Positions 6,760 through 15,324 of a stretch of 39,605 nt of DNA are shown here, in pieces. Location of the stretch: positions 1 to 39,605 of the forward strand of contig NZ_JAMOLN010000082.1 in assembly GCF_024448165.1 (NCBI RefSeq), given 5' to 3'. The position numbers and the translations under genes were made by a program. The notes beneath the pieces were generated by a model. It had not been told where the DNA came from, did not search any database, and was given only the letters and a program-made list of their open reading frames with translations. Numbering within the stretch: the first letter of the stretch is position 1; each line of letters opens with the position of its first letter. This stretch comes from Streptomyces longispororuber. Its GTDB lineage: Bacteria > Actinomycetota > Actinomycetes > Streptomycetales > Streptomycetaceae.

Positions 6760-7770
6760 TCAGCCGGCCCGGTGGACCACCGCGTCGCACAGCTCCACCA
6801 GTGCCGCCTTCGCCTCGCACTCCTGGAGCGGGGACAGGGCGGCACGCGCCTCCTCGGCGTAGCGGACCGTGTCGCGGCGGGCCTGCTCCAGAGCCGGGTG
6901 GGCGCGCAGCCGGGAGATCGCCTCGGCGAGCCGCGCGTCGTCCGCGAGGTCGGAGTCGAGGAGCTCCACGAGCGCCTGGTCCTCCGGCAGCCCGAGCCGT
7001 GCCGCGCGCTCGCGCAGCCGCAGCACCGGCAGCGTGGGGATGCCCTCGCGCAGGTCGGTGCCCGGGGTCTTGCCGGACTCGTGCGAGTCGGAGGCGATGT
7101 CGAGGACGTCGTCGGCCAGCTGGAAGGCGACGCCGAGCCGCTCCCCGTACTGGGTCAGGACGTCGACGACGGTCTCATCGGCGCCGGACATCATGGCGCC
7201 GAACCGGCAGGCCACGGCGATGAGCGAGCCGGTCTTGCCGCTGAGCACGTCGAGGTAGTGGTCGACGGGGTCGCGGCCGTCGGCCGGGCCCGCCGTCTCC
7301 AGGATCTGGCCGGTGACCAGGCGCTCGAACGCCTCCGCCTGGATGCGCACCGCGTCCGGGCCGAGGTCGGCGAGGATGTGCGAGGCGCGGGCGAAGAGGA
7401 AGTCGCCGGTGAGGACGGCGACGGAGTTGCCCCAGCGCTGGTTGGCGCTCGGCACCCCGCGGCGCACGTCCGCCTCGTCCATCACGTCGTCGTGGTACAG
7501 CGTCGCGAGGTGGGTGAGCTCGACGACGACGGCGGAGGGCACGATGCCCGGCGCGTACGGATCGCCGAACTGCGCGGCGAGCGTCACGAGAAGCGGCCTG
7601 AAGCGCTTGCCACCGGCCCGCACCAAGTGCTGGGCGGCCTCCGTGATGAAGGGAACCTCGCTCTTCGTGGCTTCGAGCAGTCCCTCCTCGACGGCCGCCA
7701 ATCCGGCCTGGACATCGGCTTCGAGAGCCTGGTCCCGCACGCTAAGACCGAAAGTCCCGACGACGGTCAC
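6760..7770 (-). CDS. Long-chain polyprenyl diphosphate synthase
   Basis: Trans-polyprenyl diphosphate synthase, 336 residues. It condenses isopentenyl diphosphate onto an allylic diphosphate to build the C35-C45 chain used for menaquinone. GGKRFRP (53-59) binds substrate. The first Asp-rich motif is DDVMD (94-98) and the second DDVLD (220-224). The fifth residue before the first motif is alanine (A89), not a bulky aromatic, which fits a long-chain product. GTG 7770 is preceded by AGGAG with 9-base spacing. The nearby nuo operon reduces menaquinone, so a respiratory role is likely though not shown. The 215 bases up to the divergent transporter should hold both promoters. Confidence 0.93.
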   Translation of the reverse strand: MTVVGTFGLSVRDQALEADVQAGLAAVEEGLLEATKSEVPFITEAAQHLVRAGGKRFRPLLVTLAAQFGDPYAPGIVPSAVVVELTHLATLYHDDVMDEADVRRGVPSANQRWGNSVAVLTGDFLFARASHILADLGPDAVRIQAEAFERLVTGQILETAGPADGRDPVDHYLDVLSGKTGSLIAVACRFGAMMSGADETVVDVLTQYGERLGVAFQLADDVLDIASDSHESGKTPGTDLREGIPTLPVLRLRERAARLGLPEDQALVELLDSDLADDARLAEAISRLRAHPALEQARRDTVRYAEEARAALSPLQECEAKAALVELCDAVVHRAG

Positions 7771-7809
7771 GAGTGGGTCTCCTGTCTGCTGACGATCACA
7801 TGGCGAACT

Positions 7810-7829
7810 CGGTCGATCATTCGGTCGAT
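7810..7829. repeat. Two CGGTCGAT copies spaced 12 bases in the divergent promoter region
   Basis: CGGTCGAT occurs at 7810-7817 and 7822-7829, with a further CGGTTTGTCGATG just after. The 12-base period places the copies on about the same helix face. They lie 40-60 bases upstream of the polyprenyl synthase start. A binding site is possible but unproven. Confidence 0.4.
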
Positions 7830-7985
7830 GACACGGTTTGTCGATGTGTCGCTGCCATCACTCAAGTCAGCGTATCCGGTCGCGTTTCGATCACAGGGGG
7901 CGCCTGCCCGGACACCCCAGACCGGGCGGCTCCCGGACACCCCCGGTATGTTCTTGATCAGCCGATACGACCGGGAGTACGCACT

Positions 7986-9488
7986 TTGTCCCGTACCGCG
8001 ACCGACACGGATCCGGGGGCCCAGCCGCCGCCGGGAGACGACACGGCCTTCTTCGGGCAGCCCCGTGGCCTGCTGACGCTCTCCGGTCTGGAGGTCTGGG
8101 AACGCTTCTCGTTCCTCGGCATGCAGGCCATTCTCGTCCTGTACTTCGCCGACACCGTCGCACACGGCGGCATGGGCATGGACCCCGGCACGGCCGCGTC
8201 GGTCTCCGCCGCGTACGGCACGCTGGTCTATCTGGTCTCCGTGGCCGGCGGCTGGCTCGCCGACCGGATCCTCGGCTCGTACCGCGCGGTCCTGTGGGGC
8301 GGCATCCTGATCGCCTGCGGCCACTACTCGATGGCCGTGCCGACGGCGACGATGACGTGGGTGGGTCTGGGACTCATCAGCGCGGGCACGGGCCTCCTCA
8401 AGCCGAACGTGGCCTCCATGGTCGGCAAGCTCTACCGCACCGACGACGAGCGCCGCGACGCCGGCTTCGCGCTCTACTACATGGGCATCAACATCGGCGC
8501 GTTCGCCGGCCCGCTGATCACCGCGTGGCTCGGCGACCACAAGGGCTGGCACTGGGGCTTCTCCGCGGCCGCGATCGGCATGACGTTCGGCCTCATCCAG
8601 TACGTCGCCGGGCGGCGTCACCTGGCCGGACGCAAGCACTCCGCCGAGTACGCGCTGCCGCCGGAGGGGCTGCGCCGGGCGGTGCGGCTGATGATCGTGG
8701 GCGCGGTCGTGGTGGTGGCGCTCGCCGTGCTCCTGGCCGCGGTCGGCTGGCTGACGATGGACCGGTTCGTCGACTGCCTCACCGTCATCTCGGTGATCGC
8801 GCCGGTCGTCTACTTCGCGGTGATGTTCCGCAGCCCGCGCGTGACGGCCGACGAGCGCGGCCGGCTGCGCCCCTACCTGGTCCTGTTCATCGCGTCCGTC
8901 GCCTTCAACTTCATCCTCTTCCAGGCCTACTCGACCATGATCCTGCTGGCCTCGACGAACGCCGAGACGACCATCTTCGGTTTCCACTTCCCGGCCGGCT
9001 GGTACGCCTCCGCGCTCGGCGCCTTCGAGGTCGCGCTCGCCCCCGTCGTCGCCGCGCTGTGGGCGCGGATGGGCCCGCGCCAGCCGCACGCCTCCAACAA
9101 GATCGCGATCGGCGTGATCCTGGGCGGTCTGTCGTTCCTGCTGATGGTCCTGCCCACGTCCGGGCACAGCGACGACACGTACAAGATGGCCGTCTGGTGG
9201 ATCGTCGGCTCGTACCTGCTGCTCGGGCTCGGCGACATCCTCGTGGAGACCTCGGGCATGTCGGCGACGACCAAGCTCGCCCCGAAGGCCTTCGCCAGCC
9301 AGACCATGTCGCTGTGGTTCCTGTCGCTCGCCCTCGCGAACGGCATCCAGGCGCAGACCGTGAAGCTCTACGGCGAGGTCTCCAACCCCGCGTACTTCGG
9401 CGTCAACGGCGCGATCGCCGTCGCCGTCGGTGTCGCCGTGATCGCCCTGGCGCCGTGGCTGCGCCGCACCATGCACCCCGTTCACTGA
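7986..9488 (+). CDS. Proton-dependent oligopeptide transporter (POT/PTR family)
   Basis: A 500-residue major-facilitator peptide transporter that imports di- and tripeptides with protons. The frame is open to 7773 but lacks a plausible earlier start. TTG 7986 is chosen because GGGAG lies about 9 bases before it and the protein then begins with the usual short hydrophilic leader. The ExxER proton motif is E36-V-W-E39-R40 in helix 1. The PTR2 signature GGWLADRILGSYR is at 88-100, and FALYYMGINIGAF is the second family signature. About 14 hydrophobic segments follow. The next gene starts 9 bases after its stop, so uptake and cleavage of peptides are probably linked. Substrate range is inferred from the family. 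Confidence 0.92.
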   Translation: MSRTATDTDPGAQPPPGDDTAFFGQPRGLLTLSGLEVWERFSFLGMQAILVLYFADTVAHGGMGMDPGTAASVSAAYGTLVYLVSVAGGWLADRILGSYRAVLWGGILIACGHYSMAVPTATMTWVGLGLISAGTGLLKPNVASMVGKLYRTDDERRDAGFALYYMGINIGAFAGPLITAWLGDHKGWHWGFSAAAIGMTFGLIQYVAGRRHLAGRKHSAEYALPPEGLRRAVRLMIVGAVVVVALAVLLAAVGWLTMDRFVDCLTVISVIAPVVYFAVMFRSPRVTADERGRLRPYLVLFIASVAFNFILFQAYSTMILLASTNAETTIFGFHFPAGWYASALGAFEVALAPVVAALWARMGPRQPHASNKIAIGVILGGLSFLLMVLPTSGHSDDTYKMAVWWIVGSYLLLGLGDILVETSGMSATTKLAPKAFASQTMSLWFLSLALANGIQAQTVKLYGEVSNPAYFGVNGAIAVAVGVAVIALAPWLRRTMHPVH

Positions 9489-9497
9489 GGTACCTCC

Positions 9498-11504
9498 ATG
9501 ACGACGACTCCCAAGATCCGGACCGAGTTCCCCTACGGGACCACGCGCGAGGACATCCGCGTACCCCTCCCGGACGGGACGACGCTCTTCGCCCGCGTCT
9601 GGCGCCCGGTGACGGACGAACCCGTCCCCGTGCTCCTCGAGTACCTCCCGTACCGGCTCTCCGACTGGACGGCGCCGCGCGACTGGCAGCGCCACCCCTG
9701 GTACGCGGGCCACGGCTACGCCTCCGTCCGCGTCGACGTGCGCGGGCACGGCAACTCCGAGGGCCTGCCCGGCGACGAGTACGACGCGCAGGAGCTCGCC
9801 GACGGGGTGGAGGTGGTGAACTGGCTCGCCGCGCAGCCCTGGTCGTCCGGCAAGGTCGGCATGTTCGGCATCTCCTGGGGCGGTTTCAACTCCCTCCAGA
9901 TCGCGGCCCTCGCGCCCGAGCCGCTCAAGGCGATCGTCACGGTCTGCTCGACGGACGACCGCTATGACAACGACGTGCACTACATGGGAGGTTCCGTCCT
10001 CGCGGTGGACATGCACGCGTGGGCGGCGACGATGCTGGCGTTCGTCTCCCGCCCGCCGGACCCGCAGTTCGTCGGCGACCGCTGGAAGGAGATGTGGACG
10101 CGGCGCCTGGAGGCCGTCGACCCGTTCATCCACACCTGGCTGAAGCACCAGACCCGCGACGACTACTGGCGGCACGGCAGCGTCTGCGAGGACTACTCGG
10201 CGATCACCGCGGGCGTACTCGCGGTGGGCGGCTGGCACGACCCGTACCGGGACACGGTGCTGAGGCTGGCCGAACACCTCCCGGACGCACAGATGCGGGG
10301 CATCATCGGCCCCTGGTCGCACCAGTACCCGGACCGCTGCCTGCCGCCCGGTCCGGCGATCGGCTTCCTCCAGGAGACGCTGCGCTGGTGGGACCACTGG
10401 CTCAAGGGCGAGGACACGGGCGTCATGGCGGAGCCCAAGCTCCGCTCCTGGATCAGCGACGCGCACCCGCCGGCCACGGTCTACGAGGAGCTGCCGGGCC
10501 GCTGGGTCGGCGACCCGTCCTGGCCGTCCCCGAACGTCACGCCCGTCACCTACGCCCTCCAGGGCGCCCCGGTGGTCGTGCGCTCCCCCCAGCACACGGG
10601 CCTGGACGCGGGCCGCTTCTTCCCGTTCGGCAACGACGGCGACCTGCCGCCGGACCAGCGGGACGAGGACGCGAAGTCGGCGTGCTTCGAGTTCGAAGTG
10701 CCGGAGGAGGTACGGGTGCTGGGCCGCCCCAAGGTGACGCTCCGGCTCACCTGCGGGGTGCCGCGCGGCCAGGTCGTGGCGCGGCTGTGCGACGTGGCGC
10801 CGGACGGCTCGTCCACCCTGGTCACCCGGGGCGTCCTGAACCTCTCCTCGCGGCACGGCCGGGCGGCCAACGTGCCCTGGGTGCCCGGCACTTCGGAGGA
10901 CGTCACCTTCGAGCTGAACGGCATCGGCCACGCCTTCCCCGCCGGCCACCGGATCCGCCTCGCCGTGTCGTCCGCGTACTGGCCGTGGATCTGGCCGCAG
11001 CCCGGCTCGGAGGCCGGATTCACCCTCGCCCCGGTCGGCAGCATCCTCGAACTCCCGGCGCGCAGTGGCAATTTGGGCCCGGTCATCACGTTCGGCACAC
11101 CGGAACAGTCGGAACCCCTGGGAGTCGTGTACCCCGCCTCCCTGGAGGAGGAGCGCCCCGAGCGCCTCGTCGTACGGGACGTCGCCAAGGGCGAGTGGAA
11201 ACTGGAGGTCGACCCGCGTTACGGCGGGACGCGGGTGTACCCGGACGGCCTGGAGTTCACCGAGGACGCCCTGGAGACGTACGTCATCGACGAGACCGAC
11301 CCCCTGTCGGCCCGCACCCGCTCCGACTGGTCGATCCGCCTGCACCGGCCGGAGCTGGCGTGGGACGCGACGGTCGAGACCCGCTCCGAAATCTCCTGCA
11401 CGGAGCGGGAGTTCGTGACGTCCAGTGAGGTGGTGTGCCGGGACGGGGGTGAGGTGGTCTTTCATCGGACGTGGGAGGAGAGGATTCCGCGGACGGCGGG
11501 GTAG
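9498..11504 (+). CDS. CocE/NonD-type alpha/beta hydrolase (X-Pro dipeptidyl-peptidase S15 family)
   Basis: A 668-residue serine hydrolase without a signal peptide, so probably cytoplasmic. The alpha/beta-hydrolase domain has the nucleophile Ser126 in GISWGGF, acid Asp248 in GGWHDPY and His275 in GPWSHQ. The S15 C-terminal jelly-roll domain starts around residue 360 and contains ARLCDVAPDGSSTLVTRG and the AGHRIRLAVSS segment. Members cleave Xaa-Pro dipeptides from peptides or hydrolyse esters and amides such as cocaine. Linkage to a peptide transporter favours a peptidase role here. ATG 9498 follows the transporter stop by 9 bases. About 110 C-terminal residues extend past the jelly roll. Fold assignment is secure; substrate is uncertain. 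Confidence 0.88.
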   Translation: MTTTPKIRTEFPYGTTREDIRVPLPDGTTLFARVWRPVTDEPVPVLLEYLPYRLSDWTAPRDWQRHPWYAGHGYASVRVDVRGHGNSEGLPGDEYDAQELADGVEVVNWLAAQPWSSGKVGMFGISWGGFNSLQIAALAPEPLKAIVTVCSTDDRYDNDVHYMGGSVLAVDMHAWAATMLAFVSRPPDPQFVGDRWKEMWTRRLEAVDPFIHTWLKHQTRDDYWRHGSVCEDYSAITAGVLAVGGWHDPYRDTVLRLAEHLPDAQMRGIIGPWSHQYPDRCLPPGPAIGFLQETLRWWDHWLKGEDTGVMAEPKLRSWISDAHPPATVYEELPGRWVGDPSWPSPNVTPVTYALQGAPVVVRSPQHTGLDAGRFFPFGNDGDLPPDQRDEDAKSACFEFEVPEEVRVLGRPKVTLRLTCGVPRGQVVARLCDVAPDGSSTLVTRGVLNLSSRHGRAANVPWVPGTSEDVTFELNGIGHAFPAGHRIRLAVSSAYWPWIWPQPGSEAGFTLAPVGSILELPARSGNLGPVITFGTPEQSEPLGVVYPASLEEERPERLVVRDVAKGEWKLEVDPRYGGTRVYPDGLEFTEDALETYVIDETDPLSARTRSDWSIRLHRPELAWDATVETRSEISCTEREFVTSSEVVCRDGGEVVFHRTWEERIPRTAG

Positions 11505-11524
11505 CGGGCCCTGCCTCTTGACGG

Positions 11525-11589
11525 CTGCGCGCCGGCGCAGGCCTTTCAGGGGCGCAGGGAACCGCGCGAGAGGCCCCGCCGGCCCGCAC
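11525..11589. repeat. Second Streptomyces-type dispersed intergenic element with hairpin
   Basis: CTGCGC-gccg-GCGCAG forms a short hairpin (11525-11540). It is followed by a segment beginning TTTCAGGGGCGCAGGGAACC and continuing GCGCGAG...CCGGCCCGCAC, which resembles a sequence I recognise from many Streptomyces intergenic regions. It lies between convergent genes and may terminate one or both. Copy number could not be checked. Confidence 0.55.
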
Positions 11590-11605
11590 TCGCCCACGCA
11601 CCCGA

Positions 11606-12412
11606 TCAGCCCCCGAACACCCGCTCCAGCACCACCGCCACCCCATCCTCCTCGTTCGACGACGTCACCTCATCGGCGAGCGCCTTCAGCTCCGGATGTG
11701 CGTTCGCCATCGCCACCCCGTGCGCCGCCCACCCGAACATCGGCACGTCGTTCGGCATGTCGCCGAAGGCGATCGTGTCGGTGGGGCCGGCGCCGAGGCG
11801 GTCCGCGGCCAGTTCCAGGCCCGTCGCCTTGGTCACGCCGCGTGGCTGAAGCTCGACGGTGCCGGGGCCCGACATCGTGACGGTGGCCAGCGGGCCGACC
11901 GCCGCCCGGGCGACCGCCGCCAACTCGTCGTCGTCCAGGGTGGGGTGACGCAGCAGCACCTTGCTGATCGGCTGCGCCCACAGTTCCGCGCGGCGGTGCA
12001 CCCGGACGGCGGGGAGCGTGGGGTGCGGCATCAGGTAGCCGGGCTCGATGAGGGTGAGGCCCTCCACGCCGTCCTGGTCGACGGCCGCGTACAGCTGCCC
12101 GACCTCCGCCTCGATCTTCCCGATCGCCTGCTCGGCGAGTTCGCGGTCGAGGGTGAGGGACCACAGGAGCCGGTCGTGCGCCGCGTCGTACAACTGCGCG
12201 CCCTGCGCGCACACCGCGAGCCCACCCTCCCCCAGGTCGTCGAGGAGCGGCTTCACCCGCGGTGCGGGGCGGCCCGTCACCACGATGTGCCGGGCCCCTG
12301 CGGCGGTGGCTGCGGCCAGGGCTGCGCGGGTCCGGTCCGAGACGGTGTCGTCGCTGCGCAGCAGCGTTCCGTCCAGGTCAGTGGCGATGAGTGCATATGC
12401 GGGTGCGGCCAT
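11606..12412 (-). CDS. HAD-superfamily hydrolase, Cof-type
   Basis: A 268-residue cytoplasmic phosphatase of HAD class IIB. Motif I DLDGTLL (nucleophile Asp12, acid/base Asp14), motif II VVTGRP (44-49), motif III around Lys195 (RGVTKATGLE) and motif IV GDMPND (217-222) are all present, with a cap domain between about 80 and 190. Cof-type members dephosphorylate sugar phosphates and cofactor precursors such as FMN or PLP; the substrate cannot be told. The frame is open upstream to a GTG at 12547, but ATG 12412 gives the canonical start just before the DLDGT strand. No clear ribosome site precedes it, and TATTCT lies 7 bases upstream, so a leaderless mRNA is possible. Confidence 0.87.
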   Translation of the reverse strand: MAAPAYALIATDLDGTLLRSDDTVSDRTRAALAAATAAGARHIVVTGRPAPRVKPLLDDLGEGGLAVCAQGAQLYDAAHDRLLWSLTLDRELAEQAIGKIEAEVGQLYAAVDQDGVEGLTLIEPGYLMPHPTLPAVRVHRRAELWAQPISKVLLRHPTLDDDELAAVARAAVGPLATVTMSGPGTVELQPRGVTKATGLELAADRLGAGPTDTIAFGDMPNDVPMFGWAAHGVAMANAHPELKALADEVTSSNEEDGVAVVLERVFGG

Positions 12413-12520
12413 GATCCGAAGAATACGGACCAGCAGCCCCAACGACCCGTCGACTACCGGCCGCATGGGGTTGGTGTGGTAATGGACGCACCCAGGATCG
12501 GCCCCCGGGATCCGCCCCGG

Positions 12521-12560
12521 CACCGGGCCTTCGGCGCGCGCCCGCACCGAAGGCCCGGTG
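12521..12560 (-). terminator. Strong hairpin after the flavin monooxygenase-like gene
   Basis: Perfect 14-base arms, CACCGGGCCTTCGG and its complement, flank a 12-base loop, 20 bases past the stop at 12581. It separates the ATP-grasp/monooxygenase unit from the HAD gene. Confidence 0.85.
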
Positions 12561-12580
12561 GCGGCCCGGGCAGCGGCGAA

Positions 12581-13783
12581 CTAGCCGTGCGCCGCCGCCA
12601 GATGCCGCGCGAGCCGCGGCGAGGCGAACTCCGTGCCGCACACGAACCGCATCACCGGCCCGTACGACGAACCGCCCAGCATGCCCGTGAAGTACAGGCC
12701 GGGCACCGAGGACACATAGCCGGCGCCCAGCCGCGGGGTGCCCCGGCTGGTGGCGAGGCGGGTGCGCAGGCCCTCGCCGAGGAACGGCATCGCGGCCAGG
12801 TCGACGCGGTATCCCGTCGCCGCGATGACGTGGTCCGCGGCGATGTCGTCGAGCCGGCCGCCGTGCGTACGGACCGTGAGGACCGGCGCGCCCTCCGACA
12901 CGGTCACCCGCTCCACCCCGGCGACGTCCCGCACGCCCACCTTCCCCTCGAACCGCTCGCGCAGCCACCACGCGCCGAGCGGGCCGAGCACCCGCCGGAC
13001 CAGGAAGTGGCGTGCCTGTGGCGGCAGTTGGCGGTACTGGTGGGGGTAGTACGTGAGCGCGTACAGCGACCAGGCCCGGCCGAAGGGTGTCTCCGGGCGG
13101 AAGCGCGGCTGGTCCCAGGGCGGCGCCCCGAAGCGGACCCGGCCCTTCCCCCGTGCGACCACCTTCACGCTCGCGCCCGCCTCCGCCGCGAGCGCCGCCG
13201 TCTCCAGCGCCGACTGGCCCGCGCCGACCACGATCAGCTCCTGGCCGGCGAACCGGGACAGGTCGTGGTGCTGGGCGCTGTGCGAGAGCGGGCCCGTGGG
13301 GGTGGGTCCGTCCGGCACGGCGGCCGCGAACTCCCGCGGGACGTACTCCAGGCCCGACAGACCGGTGGCGACGACCACGGCGCGCGCCGTGAACTGCTCG
13401 CCCGAGTCCAGCTTCAGCTCGAAGCCCGCCGTGCCGCGCCGGTCCACCGACACCACCCGGACCCGCTCCAGCTCGGGCACCAGCTTCTTCTGGAACCAGT
13501 CCCCGTACGCGACGAAGGTCTCGGCCGAGATCAGGTCCTCGTCCGTGACGAGCCGCTCGATGCCGGCCGCGTCGCAGTAGTCGACGAGGTCGTGGCCGCG
13601 CTGCGGCGCGTCGATGTTCGACGCGGACGGGACCGACTTGAGGATCATGCCTTCGGGCATGTGCGAGCGCCAGCTCACCATGGGTTCACCGAAGACCCTG
13701 ACAGGTATGCCGCGCGCCCGAAGATGGGCGGCGGTCGACAGGCCGTACGGACCGGCCCCGATCACAGCTACCGGATGGATCAC
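12581..13783 (-). CDS. FAD/NAD(P)H-dependent monooxygenase-like oxidoreductase
   Basis: A 400-residue two-dinucleotide-domain flavoprotein. The FAD site VIGAGPYG (7-14) starts at the extreme N-terminus. A second Rossmann motif, VVGAGQSALETA (185-196), should bind NAD(P)H, and the ATGY motif (322-325) is that of flavin-containing and N-hydroxylating monooxygenases. A segment WRSHMPEGMILKS (38-50) lies where substrate-facing residues of SidA/IucD-like enzymes are found. GTG 13783 has GGGGAGGG upstream. It lies 56 bases downstream of an ATP-grasp ligase gene on the same strand, so the two are probably one transcript. The likely chemistry is hydroxylation of an amine or carbonyl oxidation; which one is open. 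Confidence 0.85.
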   Translation of the reverse strand: MIHPVAVIGAGPYGLSTAAHLRARGIPVRVFGEPMVSWRSHMPEGMILKSVPSASNIDAPQRGHDLVDYCDAAGIERLVTDEDLISAETFVAYGDWFQKKLVPELERVRVVSVDRRGTAGFELKLDSGEQFTARAVVVATGLSGLEYVPREFAAAVPDGPTPTGPLSHSAQHHDLSRFAGQELIVVGAGQSALETAALAAEAGASVKVVARGKGRVRFGAPPWDQPRFRPETPFGRAWSLYALTYYPHQYRQLPPQARHFLVRRVLGPLGAWWLRERFEGKVGVRDVAGVERVTVSEGAPVLTVRTHGGRLDDIAADHVIAATGYRVDLAAMPFLGEGLRTRLATSRGTPRLGAGYVSSVPGLYFTGMLGGSSYGPVMRFVCGTEFASPRLARHLAAAHG

Positions 13784-13839
13784 GAAGTCCCTCCCCAGGA
13801 CGACGCAGCGTCACTTACTTCGTGCCGGCCCGGCCTCCG

Positions 13840-15093
13840 CTAGGCGGCGGCCGAACCGGTCGCACTGCCGCGGCGATTGGTCCGCCACAGCTGATAGAGA
13901 TGCTTCGCCCCGGGCCGAACGAACCGGGCGAGCATCGTGAAGAACGGCCGCGGGTCGTCGGCCGCCCACCACGCCAGCTCCGTGCCGCTCGCGCGGGACG
14001 GGGCGTGCGGGGTCGTGTATCCGCTGCGCCGGTAGGCGAGCAGCGCCGGCAGGTCGATGTTCTCCACGACGTACCGGTGACCCGCCCGCTGTTCCCCCTC
14101 CGGGACGGCGCGGCCGGTCAGATCGAGGTGCATGGCACGGACGACGTCGACGCCCGACTCGTTCTCGAACAGGCGGAACTGGGCGCCCATCCGCGGATTG
14201 AAGTCGAGCAGCTTGTACTGCCCGTCGCGCCGGTCGAAGCGCAGGTCGAGGTCGATGATGCCGGTGAAGCCGATCTGTTTGACGAAACGCGCGGCGAGGT
14301 CCGCGAGTTCCGGATTGTCGACGACGTACGCGTTCGCCGTCATGCCCGCGTGCGGCGGCCACGAGCGGACCTTGACGCCGGTGAACATGGCGAGCGGCGT
14401 GGAGTCCTGGTCGACGTACGCGTGCACGATCCAGTCCTCGGCGTCCTCGCGCGGCAGGTACTCCTGGAGGATCACGCCGGGCTGCTCGCCCCAGTCCCGG
14501 GCGAGCTCGCGCAGGCCGTCCGGCGAGGCGATCCTCGTGGTCCCGTTCACGGCGGGCCGCGAGCGGCGGGTGAACGCCTCCCGGTTCTTCGCGACCACCG
14601 GGAAGCGGGCCTTCGCGGCAAAGTCCTCGATGTCCGCGTACGACCCGGGGAACGCGGCGGCCGGCGACGGGATGCCGTGCTCCACGCACAGCTCGTGCAG
14701 CCCCTGCTTGCTGGCCACCCGGCGGGCCAACTCCCGCTCCACGCGCGGGAACAGGAACCCGGCCGCCGCCAGCGGCTCCTGGTGCTCCGCGATGAGGACG
14801 GCCGCTTCCTCGTCGGTCGGGATCATCACGGTCGGCCGCCCGATCCGGCGCGCGACGCGCAGCAGCCCGTCGACGAGCCGCGCCGGCTCCTCCGCCCCGG
14901 TGGTCCGCCAGGGAAAGGCCCGGTGCAGATAGCGCGAGGCCGCCGCGGGCGTGTAGCGGTCCTCGGTGATCGCATACATGGGGACGCCGAGACGCCCCAG
15001 GCTGCGGATGGCTCCCACTCCTCCGTGGTGCAGCGGATAGTCGCCGAACTTCACAATGAGGCCCGGCACGTCCCGGTCCACGGCGAACGGCAT
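13840..15093 (-). CDS. ATP-grasp carboxylate-amine ligase
   Basis: Cytoplasmic ATP-grasp enzyme, 417 residues from the chosen start. It should activate a carboxylate as acyl phosphate and join it to an amine or thiol. The N-terminal subdomain starts LIVKFGDYPLHHGGVGAIRS. ATP-grasp lysine motif FPVVAKN is near 164-170, the hinge VILQEYLP near 207-214, and the Mg-binding LDFNPRMG at 296-303. The frame is open upstream to 15219 with candidate starts at 15195 and 15219, but that stretch is Gly/Ser/Arg-rich. I prefer ATG 15093 because the conserved domain begins just after it; no start has a good ribosome site, so the start is uncertain. It is co-directional with the flavoprotein gene downstream. 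Substrates are unknown. Confidence 0.82.
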   Translation of the reverse strand: MPFAVDRDVPGLIVKFGDYPLHHGGVGAIRSLGRLGVPMYAITEDRYTPAAASRYLHRAFPWRTTGAEEPARLVDGLLRVARRIGRPTVMIPTDEEAAVLIAEHQEPLAAAGFLFPRVERELARRVASKQGLHELCVEHGIPSPAAAFPGSYADIEDFAAKARFPVVAKNREAFTRRSRPAVNGTTRIASPDGLRELARDWGEQPGVILQEYLPREDAEDWIVHAYVDQDSTPLAMFTGVKVRSWPPHAGMTANAYVVDNPELADLAARFVKQIGFTGIIDLDLRFDRRDGQYKLLDFNPRMGAQFRLFENESGVDVVRAMHLDLTGRAVPEGEQRAGHRYVVENIDLPALLAYRRSGYTTPHAPSRASGTELAWWAADDPRPFFTMLARFVRPGAKHLYQLWRTNRRGSATGSAAA

Positions 15094-15324
15094 ACGTCCA
15101 GCACCGCTCCGAGCACTGCCGGCACTCCTGGCCACGGGTCCCCCCACGTGTCCCCCTTCGGACCCGGACCCACCCCGTCCGCGCCCACCGGACATAGACG
15201 CTAAGCCGGAACTGACCACTCCATCAACGGGTCATTCGGACATTGCGAACTCTTTAGGCACTGCCCGAACGGGCGACTCCCACGTAACGTGTGCCGCACT
15301 CGATGGAAAGTGAGGCAGGTAGGC

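Noticed and set aside
5121..7223. A long plus-strand frame spanning the CHRD gene, the lipoprotein and the polyprenyl synthase
   Set aside because: It crosses three genes with signal peptides or catalytic motifs in other frames and has repetitive Arg/Gly composition.
7767..11597. A 1276-codon open frame on the minus strand opposite the POT and S15 genes
   Set aside because: It is an antisense shadow of GC-rich genes with clear plus-strand motifs; its translation is low-complexity (Arg, Glu, Val, Gly runs) without any family motif.
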